Source: Sanguibacter suaedae
GTDB lineage: Bacteria > Actinomycetota > Actinomycetes > Actinomycetales > Cellulomonadaceae
Reading direction: 5' to 3'
NCBI RefSeq assembly: GCF_016342785.1
Contig: NZ_JAEINH010000009.1
Span: 62,001 to 126,000 of the forward strand
Length of the DNA stretch: 64,000 nt
In this document: piece after piece, positions 58,184 to 64,000 of the stretch
Numbering within the stretch: position 1 is the stretch's first letter
How the letters are laid out: each line of letters begins with the position of its first letter
Program-made: the position numbers and the translations under genes
The notes under the pieces: model-generated
Databases searched by the model: none
Seen by the model: the letters and a program-made list of their open reading frames with translations, nothing else
What the model was told of the DNA's origin: nothing

Positions 58184-59295
58184 AGGCCACCCGCATCGGT
58201 GTAGAGCTGGAGGGCCGACGCGCCGAGCGGGATCCCGCCCATGGACCCGGACGCCCCGAAGGACGTGGTGGCCACGAGGTAGCCGGAGCCGCTCTGCGGG
58301 TCGTAGTCGGTGAGCCATCCACCGCCGGACGATCCTTGCGTCATGGCGCAGTCGATGCCGAACGCCCCACGCAGGGACGTGAAGTACCGCGAGCTCGAGC
58401 AGTATCGCTGCGACCTGCCGTCGAAGGGCGGTGCCGAGGGATAGCCGATGACGACGAGCTCCTCGGTCGGTGTGCCGAAGGTGATGCCCTGGCCCCCGGT
58501 GACGTCCTGGATCTCCTGCCCGGAGTCGTCGGGGGCCATGGTGAGGAACGCGAAGTCGTACGCCCACCCCTCCCCGGTGATGGAGCCGTCGTCGGCGATC
58601 TTCGCGAGGTCGGCGAACTCCTGGGGACCGAAGGCTGCCTCCGCGCTCCAGTAGCCGTACGGTGCGGACGCCATGTCGTCGGCGTCGTCGGGCACGAAGA
58701 GCACCATCGCACCCCAGCCCGCGTCGCCCGTGAAGTCCCACAGGCAGTGGGCGGCGGTCGCGACGACGTTGCGCCCGGCGGCGCTCACGACGGTCCCGGA
58801 GCAGACGTAGTCGCCGTCGGGGAAGCTCACGTACAGGCGTCCCTGGGTGGACTCGGCGAGGCCGGTGGCGTCGAAGACGTCGCCCGCGTCGGAGTCGGGC
58901 AGCTGGGGTCCGTCGGGGCTCACCGCCCCGCTGGTGGGGTGGACGACGACTCCGGTGGCCGGGTCGGGCCGGCCGTCGAGGCCGTCGGGCTGGTCCGTGC
59001 CGCCGTCCGCCCGTCCGTCACCGGGGGAGGGGTCGCGTCCTTCGGCGTCACCGCGGCGTTCGTCCGTCCAGTAGTCGTTGACCTCCTGGGGGGTGGAGTC
59101 GTAGTCGTGCCGCAGGGACACGGTGTCGGTGGAGATCGGGGCGCCGATGGACGAGTTCTTGGCGCCTGCGACGGCGTCGCCCGTGACGGCGGGGGCGCAT
59201 CCCACGACGAGGAGCCCGAGGAGTGCGCTCAGAGCGGCCGTCGACCGTGCGCGCGGACGGGCGCGCGTCGAGGAGCGTGGGGAGCGAGTGCGCAT
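58180..59295 (-). CDS. Secreted trypsin-like serine protease (lipoprotein)
   Basis: A 371-residue S1-type protease. The signal ends at the lipobox LLVVGC. A Pro/Asp/Gly-rich spacer runs to about 150. The catalytic triad is His in VVATAAHCLWDF, Asp in GWAYDFAFLTM, and Ser in MTQGSSGGGWL. Cys pairs (SGTVV...AAHC and YCSSSR...DCAMT) resemble the usual disulfides. The ATG at 59295 has CATATT nearby, which could be a -10 element. It is the first gene of a three-gene operon. Confidence 0.85.
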   Translation of the reverse strand: MRTRSPRSSTRARPRARSTAALSALLGLLVVGCAPAVTGDAVAGAKNSSIGAPISTDTVSLRHDYDSTPQEVNDYWTDERRGDAEGRDPSPGDGRADGGTDQPDGLDGRPDPATGVVVHPTSGAVSPDGPQLPDSDAGDVFDATGLAESTQGRLYVSFPDGDYVCSGTVVSAAGRNVVATAAHCLWDFTGDAGWGAMVLFVPDDADDMASAPYGYWSAEAAFGPQEFADLAKIADDGSITGEGWAYDFAFLTMAPDDSGQEIQDVTGGQGITFGTPTEELVVIGYPSAPPFDGRSQRYCSSSRYFTSLRGAFGIDCAMTQGSSGGGWLTDYDPQSGSGYLVATTSFGASGSMGGIPLGASALQLYTDAGGL

Positions 59296-59434
59296 GGCGA
59301 GAATATGCCACGGATCCCGGTGGCGCCGGGAGGACCTGTGGACGGCCGCAGGGACGACCGCGTGCCGGGAACGGTGTGTGAAGCGTTTAACTTCGGCCTG
59401 ATCGCTGGCGAACTGCGTATCTTGGCTCGTCTGG

Positions 59435-59450
59435 TGGGGAGGACTCCCCA
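59435..59450 (+). promoter_or_regulatory. TGGGGAG/CTCCCCA inverted repeat
   Basis: Seven-base arms with a two-base centre in the 183-base gap between the divergent protease gene and the small plus-strand gene. No regulator can be assigned. Confidence 0.3.
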
Positions 59451-59478
59451 TGAGCTCGACGACGCGCAGGGGACGCAC

Positions 59479-59700
59479 GTGACGATCAACGAGGACGCCC
59501 ACGGACCGACCGACGGGGACCTGGGGGGTGGGGTGCCGGGGATGCCGGTCGTCGGGGCCGCCGCGCAGCCCGTCCCGGTGGGGAGCGAGGAGGCGCGGGC
59601 ACGATACGACGCCCTGTTCGGGGACACCGCTGCGTCGACGTTCGCGGACCCCAACTACATCTGGGGAGAGATGAACGGGGCTCCCTACGACCCGACGTGA
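59479..59700 (+). CDS. Small hypothetical protein (73 residues)
   Basis: The 73-residue acidic protein has a Gly-rich N-terminal half and an end RARYDALFGDTAASTFADPN, YIWGEMNGAPYDPT that looks like a folded or recognition segment. GTG 59479 has AGGGG about six bases upstream. The stop codon lies in the loop of a 14-pair terminator. Codon bias supports coding on this strand. No family was recognised. It is divergent from the protease operon and convergent with purB. Confidence 0.55.
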   Translation: MTINEDAHGPTDGDLGGGVPGMPVVGAAAQPVPVGSEEARARYDALFGDTAASTFADPNYIWGEMNGAPYDPT

Positions 59701-59714
59701 CGGGTCGTAGGGAG
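59681..59714. terminator. 14-pair hairpin with a stop codon in its loop
   Basis: CTCCCTACGACCCG (59681-59694), loop ACGTGA (59695-59700, containing the TGA of the small gene), CGGGTCGTAGGGAG (59701-59714). It is perfect, and placed between convergent genes, so it can end transcription from both sides. Confidence 0.8.
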
Positions 59715-59735
59715 CAGGCCAGAGGTGGCCACCGC

Positions 59736-61202
59736 TCAGAGGTGGTCGGCGACGAGCTTCTCGGCGAGGCCGACGTAGGAGCGCGGTGACATGCCCGCGA
59801 GGCGTTCCGCGACGTCGTCGGGCAGGCCGAGCCCGGCGACGAACTCGCGCATCTGGTCACCGGTGAGGCGCTGCCCGCGTGTGAGCTCCTTGAGGCGCTC
59901 GTACGGGTTCTCCATGCCTGCGACGCCCGCGACGGAGGCGGCGCGCATGGCGGACTGGATGGCCTCCCCGAGGACCTCCCAGTTCTCGTCGAGGTCCGCG
60001 TCGAGGAGCGTGGTGTTCACGGCGAGGGCCGTGAGGCCGCGGCGCACGTTGTCGATGGCGAGGAGCGAGTGCCCGAACGCGGGGCCGATGTTGCGCTGCG
60101 TCGTGGAGTCCGTGAGGTCGCGCTGCAGGCGGCTGGTGACGAGTGTCGCGGAGAGCGTGTCGAGGAGCGAGCACGAGATCTCGAGGTTGGCCTCGGCGTT
60201 CTCGAACCGGATGGGGTTGACCTTGTGGGGCATGGTCGACGACCCGGTGGCGCCCGCGACGGGGATCTGGGTGAAGAACCCGAGCGAGATGTACGTCCAC
60301 ACGTCGGTGGCGAGGTTGTGGAGGATGCGGTTGAAGCGCGCGACGTCGGCGTAGAGCTCGGCCTGCCAGTCGTGGCTCTCGATCTGCGTGGTCAGCGGGT
60401 TCCACGTGAGGCCGAGGCCCTCCACGAAGCTCCGTGACAGCGCGGGCCAGTCGGTGGTGGGCACGGCGGCGAGGTGCGCCCCGTACGTGCCGGTGGCCCC
60501 GTTGAGCTTCCCGAGGTACTCGGCGCCCTCGATGCGCCGCACCTGACGGCGCAGGCGGTGGGCGAGGACGGCGAGCTCCTTGCCGAGCGTGGTGGGCGTC
60601 GCGGGCTGGCCGTGGGTGCGGGACAGCATGGGGACGGCGGCGTGCTCGCGCGCCATGTCCGCGATCTGCTCGACGAGGGCCCGTGCGGCGGGCAGCCACA
60701 CCTCGGTGACGGCGCCGCGGACCATGAGCGCGTAGGACAGGTTGTTGATGTCCTCGCTGGTGCACGCGAAGTGCACGAGCTCGCCCACGCCGGGCAGCAC
60801 GGTGTCGTCGCCGAGCATGCCGGGAGCCGCCGCGAGGCGACGCTTGAGGAAGTACTCGACGGCCTTGACGTCGTGCACGGTCTCGCGCTCGATCTCCGCC
60901 ATCTCCGCGATGCCGGCCCCGGCGAAGTCGGCGACGACGCCCCGCAGGTACGTCTTCTCCGCGTCGGACAGCCGGGGCGCGCCCGGGACGGCAGGGCCGT
61001 CGGGGGTGCCGTCGGTGAGCGCGACGAGCCACTCGACCTCGACGTGCAGGCGCTCACGGTTGAGGGCCGCCTCGGAGAGGTGGTCGACGAGCGGGGACAC
61101 CGCGGCGCGGTACCGGCCGTCGAGGGGGCCGAGGGCGATGGGCGGCTTCACGTCCGCGAGGCTGGCGCGCTCGGACGACGGGATGGGCTGGCTCGTGGGC
61201 AT
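59736..61202 (-). CDS. purB: Adenylosuccinate lyase
   Basis: A 488-residue enzyme of purine synthesis, splitting SAICAR and adenylosuccinate. ALGPLDGRYRAAVSPLVDHL is the usual start, TSEDINNLSYALMVRGAV and MLSRTHGQPATPTTLGKEL hold active-site residues, and GSSTMPHKVNPIRFENAEAN is the fumarase/lyase signature loop. ATG 61202 is chosen; ATG 61211 is too close to its purine stretch. It is convergent with the small hypothetical gene. Confidence 0.95.
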   Translation of the reverse strand: MPTSQPIPSSERASLADVKPPIALGPLDGRYRAAVSPLVDHLSEAALNRERLHVEVEWLVALTDGTPDGPAVPGAPRLSDAEKTYLRGVVADFAGAGIAEMAEIERETVHDVKAVEYFLKRRLAAAPGMLGDDTVLPGVGELVHFACTSEDINNLSYALMVRGAVTEVWLPAARALVEQIADMAREHAAVPMLSRTHGQPATPTTLGKELAVLAHRLRRQVRRIEGAEYLGKLNGATGTYGAHLAAVPTTDWPALSRSFVEGLGLTWNPLTTQIESHDWQAELYADVARFNRILHNLATDVWTYISLGFFTQIPVAGATGSSTMPHKVNPIRFENAEANLEISCSLLDTLSATLVTSRLQRDLTDSTTQRNIGPAFGHSLLAIDNVRRGLTALAVNTTLLDADLDENWEVLGEAIQSAMRAASVAGVAGMENPYERLKELTRGQRLTGDQMREFVAGLGLPDDVAERLAGMSPRSYVGLAEKLVADHL

Positions 61203-61383
61203 GCCCCGCATTCTTCCACGGGCGGTGCACGCGGCGGGGGCCGCGTCCGGCCACGAGACGCCCTCCACAGGGGGTGCTTCCGGGCGTCGCCGCACAGATC
61301 GCGGGAAGCGGCGCCCGTCGTGCCCGCGCCCCGTCCTACGGTCCTCGACATGCCCATCCATCTCGACCCGCCGGAGGTCACCC

Positions 61384-61608
61384 GTGTCGCTCGCCGCCGA
61401 CCTGAGCACCCTGCACTCGCGCCTGTCCCAGATCGAGGACGACGTGGCCGACGCGGTCGCGGACCTCGCGAGCGCGCACACGGCGGAGTGGGTCTCGACG
61501 GCGGCCGACGCCTACCGGTCACGCCTGACGACGGCGCAGCAGGCGCTGGCCGGCGTCGACCCCACGATCGTGCTCGCACGCAGTGCGCTGACGAACATCG
61601 ACCTGTGA
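61384..61608 (+). CDS. WXG100-like small protein
   Basis: The 74-residue helical protein starts VSLAADLSTLHSRLSQIEDD. At mid-length it has AEWVSTAADAYRSRLTTAQQ (34-53), a W-x-[GS] turn between two helices like WXG100/ESX proteins, with Ser instead of Gly at position 38. The second helix ends LARSALTNIDL. GTG 61384 is the start. It precedes the 493-residue hydrolase gene by 43 bases. No ESX secretion genes are in the window. Confidence 0.65.
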   Translation: MSLAADLSTLHSRLSQIEDDVADAVADLASAHTAEWVSTAADAYRSRLTTAQQALAGVDPTIVLARSALTNIDL

Positions 61609-61651
61609 GCACCGGCCCGGCCCGCTGCGCCCCACCTCGCAGGAGGGTCGC

Positions 61652-63133
61652 ATGAATGACGACGACATCATCATCCAGGTCATCGGCGGTGTCGGGGGGA
61701 TCGCCGCGAGCACCCAGGACATGGAGTCGGCCGCGGCGCTCGTCCGGTCCGCGGTCCAGCACCTCGACGACGCGCGCAGTCGCTGCGCCATGATGGTCGC
61801 CGACCTCGCCCTCCTGCGCTTCCGCACCGTCCTCACGCCGTCCGCGGACGGCGACGGGAGCATGACGCGCCTGTACATCGACTCCGCGATCGACACCGTG
61901 AGCTCGCTGTCCTCGGCGCTCTCCCTGCAGGTCGCCGACCTCGAGACGCTCGCGTCGGGCGTCCTGAACGCGTCGGTCGTGTACGGGTCGGCGGAGGCGA
62001 GCGTCCAGCACCAGTACCTCGACCTCCTCGGCGGCACCTCCAGCTGGAACCCCATGCTCCACGGGCTGACGATCACCTCGGGGATCGTCCAGTCCTCGGG
62101 GACCTCGTGGAAGGACAAGGCCGCGGGTGGGCTCGGCGCGTGGATCGGCAGCTACAACCTCTTCCGCAACCCTTTCACCACACCGGGCGTGGACGACGCG
62201 GCGCGCGTCCTCAAGCCGGCGTACTCGCTCCCGACGTTCCTCGGACGCCTCGGGAGCTTCCGCCCGGGAGACTCGTGGACCACGCTCAAGGCCCCGCCGT
62301 CCGTCCTCGACCTCCAAGCCGGGCACCTCACCGAACGCCGCACCCTCGAACCGCCCGTGACGTCCGTGACCCAGGCGGCCCAGCAGATCGGGACCCTCGG
62401 CCCCGGTGGGGGCGTGCACCCCCCGGGGACGGTGAAGGTGCAGCGCATCGACCAACCCGACGGGTCCGAGACCTGGAGCGTGCTGATCCCCGGCACCGAC
62501 GACTGGACGCCGGGAGCCGACAGCGTCTTCGCCGGTGAGGCCAATCTCGACCTCATGGGCTACGGGGAGGGGCGCGGCATGGATCTCGTCGAGTCGGCCC
62601 TGATGCAGGCAGGCGCGCCCGTCGGCGCCACCGTCGGCCTCTACGCCCACAGCCAGGGCGGCATCGTCGCCATGGAGCTCGCCGACGACGACACCTTCCG
62701 CCGCCGGTACACGCTGAGCAACGTCACGACCTTCGGGTCGCCCGTCGCGCACATCACGCCCGCCCAGCCCGTCCCCACCCTGCACGTCGAGAACAACCAG
62801 GAGCTCGTGTCCAGCCTCGACCAGGGCGTCTCCCCGGACCTTCTCGACCGTGTCACCGTGAGCGCCGACGTCCCCACCTCCGACGTCCTCGAGGCCCACA
62901 GCCCGTTCACCCACGCCACCGTCCTCGACACGGCGATCGCCGGCGGCGACCCCTCCGTCCTCGCGGCCGTCGAGCAGCAGGAGGCCGTGCTCGGCCGGAC
63001 CCCCGGGAGCGTCGGTGCCACGAGCCTCCCGCAACGGCAGGTGGAGACCTTCTACCTGAGCCCCGGGTTCACCACGGCAGCGACCGACCCGTCAGGGGCA
63101 CCGGTGTGCGTGGCGCCGCCCGGTTCCGGCTGA
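61652..63133 (+). CDS. Large alpha/beta-hydrolase (lipase-like), possible secreted effector
   Basis: The 493-residue product's N-terminal third is helical (MNDDDIIIQVIGGVGGIAAS, MESAAALVRSAVQHLDDARS, ALSLQVADLETLASGV), like the LXG/WXG targeting regions of type VII effectors. The C-terminal half (about 260-480) is a lipase fold. WSVLIPGTDDWTPGADSVF precedes GLYAHSQGGIVAMELADDD, with Ser334 in an A-H-S-Q-G elbow (Ala for the first Gly). VTTFGSPVAHITPAQPVPTL matches class 3-like lipases. There is no signal peptide, so type VII-type export is plausible. The substrate is unknown. Confidence 0.72.
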   Translation: MNDDDIIIQVIGGVGGIAASTQDMESAAALVRSAVQHLDDARSRCAMMVADLALLRFRTVLTPSADGDGSMTRLYIDSAIDTVSSLSSALSLQVADLETLASGVLNASVVYGSAEASVQHQYLDLLGGTSSWNPMLHGLTITSGIVQSSGTSWKDKAAGGLGAWIGSYNLFRNPFTTPGVDDAARVLKPAYSLPTFLGRLGSFRPGDSWTTLKAPPSVLDLQAGHLTERRTLEPPVTSVTQAAQQIGTLGPGGGVHPPGTVKVQRIDQPDGSETWSVLIPGTDDWTPGADSVFAGEANLDLMGYGEGRGMDLVESALMQAGAPVGATVGLYAHSQGGIVAMELADDDTFRRRYTLSNVTTFGSPVAHITPAQPVPTLHVENNQELVSSLDQGVSPDLLDRVTVSADVPTSDVLEAHSPFTHATVLDTAIAGGDPSVLAAVEQQEAVLGRTPGSVGATSLPQRQVETFYLSPGFTTAATDPSGAPVCVAPPGSG

Positions 63134-63139
63134 GGGCCG

Positions 63140-63529
63140 TCAGCGACGGTCGTCCTTGTCCGGGAGCAGCCCCGACAGGACGAGGTTCACCACCGAGACG
63201 ATCAGGGCCGCGACCACCGCCCACCAGAAGCCGTCGACCCGCAGGCCCCAGTCGGTCTGCCCCGTGATCCACTCGGTGAGCAGGATCATCAGGGCGTTCA
63301 CCACCAGCGTGAACAGCCCGAGCGTGACGATGTACAGGGGGAACGCGAAGAACTGGACCACCGGCTTGACGACCGCGTTCACCAGACCGAAGACCAGGGC
63401 GACGGCGAGGAAGACGACCACCCGCCCGCCCGTCGTGTCACCACCCAGGACCTCGAGGTGCTCCCCGAGGGCCATGGAGGCCACCCAGAACGCGACAGCA
63501 CTGATGACCACCCGCAGGAGAAAAGTCAT
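63140..63529 (-). CDS. Holin-like (phage holin superfamily IV, PF04020-type) membrane protein
   Basis: The 129-residue product has four hydrophobic segments. VFGLVNAVVKPVVQFFAFPL with YIVTLGLFTLVVNALMILLT is the PF04020 signature. The protein ends in a charged DKDDRR tail. Despite the name, chromosomal members are ordinary membrane proteins of unknown function in actinobacteria. ATG 63529 is the start. It is divergent from the hisC-type gene. Confidence 0.82.
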   Translation of the reverse strand: MTFLLRVVISAVAFWVASMALGEHLEVLGGDTTGGRVVVFLAVALVFGLVNAVVKPVVQFFAFPLYIVTLGLFTLVVNALMILLTEWITGQTDWGLRVDGFWWAVVAALIVSVVNLVLSGLLPDKDDRR

Positions 63530-63569
63530 GACCACGATCCTGCCACGCAGGGATGGGACACTGAAGCAC

Positions 63570-64000
63570 GTGACCTCGCGACGCGTACCCCTCCGCCCCG
63601 CCATCGACGCGCTCCCCGCGTACGTCCCCGGGGGCCGCGCCCCCGTCGGCGCCGCCGCGTTCAAGCTCTCCTCCAACGAGAACCCGTACCCGCCGCTCGC
63701 GTCCGTCCAGGCCGCCATCATCGACGCCGCGTCCGACGTCAACCGGTACCCCGACATGTTCGCCACCGAGCTCACCGAGGCCATCGCCACCGAGCTCACC
63801 GCGACCCTCAGCGACGCCGCCCGCGACGGGGACGGCGACATCGGCCCTGACCAGGTCGTCGTCGGCAACGGGTCGGTCGCCGTCCTCGGGCACGTCGTCG
63901 AGGCTGTCGTCGACGCCGGCGACGAGGTCGTCTTCCCCTGGCGGTCGTTCGAGGCCTATCCCATCGTCGTGAGCGTCGCCGGTGGCACCTCCGTCCAGGT
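63570..64000 (+). CDS. hisC: Histidinol-phosphate/aromatic aminotransferase, partial (C-terminus beyond window)
   Basis: The first 143 residues and part of codon 144 of a PLP aminotransferase. VPLRPAIDALPAYVPGGRAP, FKLSSNENPYPPLASVQAAI and DVNRYPDMFATELTEAIATE are followed by VVVGNGSVAVLGHVVEAVVD and VVFPWRSFEAYPIVVSVAGG. These match HisC, but also the paralogous aromatic-amino-acid aminotransferase (Pat), and the visible part does not separate them. GTG 63570 is the start. The PLP Lys lies outside the window. Confidence 0.85.
   Translation, partial: MTSRRVPLRPAIDALPAYVPGGRAPVGAAAFKLSSNENPYPPLASVQAAIIDAASDVNRYPDMFATELTEAIATELTATLSDAARDGDGDIGPDQVVVGNGSVAVLGHVVEAVVDAGDEVVFPWRSFEAYPIVVSVAGGTSVQ

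Noticed and set aside
59229-59654. 141-codon minus-strand frame opposite the 73-residue protein
   Set aside because: Ser/Pro/Arg-rich shadow without a ribosome site; the plus-strand frame has a better start and ends at the terminator.
1-64000. tRNA, rRNA, CRISPR, insertion-sequence or prophage features
   Set aside because: No T-loop-type motifs in cloverleaf context, repeat-spacer array, transposase, integrase or phage structural genes were seen; the holin-like protein is of the common chromosomal type.

Overview
The window looks like a chromosomal segment of a high-GC Gram-positive actinobacterium, most likely a Micrococcales member such as a Cellulomonas or Sanguibacter relative. This is inferred from four signs: very GC-rich third codon positions, many GTG starts, TAGGGT-like -10 hexamers, and gene families typical of that group (LAxTG cell-wall anchor, TipAS-type MerR, WXG100-like protein, DtxR and LexA boxes of the Gram-positive type). 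No rRNA, tRNA, CRISPR array, insertion sequence or replication origin was recognised. Many neighbours overlap by ATGA, GTGA or TGATG, which marks tightly coupled operons.

Layout. 1-3592 (minus): a four-gene surface-fibre operon with a TasA/SipW-type exported protein, a SipW-like signal peptidase, an LAxTG wall-anchored protein and a large choice-of-anchor-like protein that runs off the left edge. 3.8-9.0 kb: glutaminase, a DHA2 efflux pump with a divergent TetR, a chemoreceptor and a small membrane protein. 9.0-12.2 kb: an antitoxin/RES toxin/GNAT acetyltransferase operon facing a VOC protein and a TipAS-domain MerR regulator behind a tipA-like promoter. 12.2-20.0 kb: an XdhC-like protein, an esterase, a secreted Tat substrate, a small membrane protein, a secreted polyester-hydrolase (cutinase/PETase-type) homologue and a very large LuxR regulator. 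20.2-26.5 kb: two tandem paralogous lipoproteins, a Nat-type ABC exporter and a two-component system. 26.7-32.5 kb: small genes, including an XRE/membrane-protein pair, a second antitoxin/RES module, two orphan genes in a lower-GC stretch, and an 82-residue protein behind a perfect LexA (SOS) box.

32.5-41.7 kb: a GH13 glycosidase, a DUF1697 protein, a fused UraD-UraH protein that has lost active-site residues, a DtxR-boxed iron-siderophore ABC operon with a trailing MFS pump, and a third toxin-antitoxin module. 41.7-51.6 kb: a frameshifted saccharopine-dehydrogenase-like gene divergent from TetR/SMP-30, then an S41 peptidase, a FUSC protein, a Na+/Ca2+ exchanger, an ECF sigma factor with a membrane partner, and SulP divergent from MerR. 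51.6-56.7 kb: haem genes hemC, hemY and hemE divergent from hemA. 56.7-59.7 kb: a trypsin-like lipoprotein operon and a small orphan. 59.7-64 kb: purB, a WXG100-like protein with a large alpha/beta-hydrolase, a holin-like membrane protein, and the start of a hisC-type aminotransferase.

How they work together. Haem synthesis and iron uptake are core metabolism. The secretion and surface set (SipW operon, LAxTG protein, polyester hydrolase, Tat substrate, trypsin-like lipoprotein, WXG/hydrolase pair) is the envelope-facing component. The three toxin-antitoxin modules and several self-contained regulator/effector pairs are accessory. The best candidates for new biology are the SOS-boxed 82-residue protein, the eroded UraD-UraH fusion, the tipA-like VOC/TipAS pair, the WXG/hydrolase pair, and the polyester hydrolase without its family disulfide.
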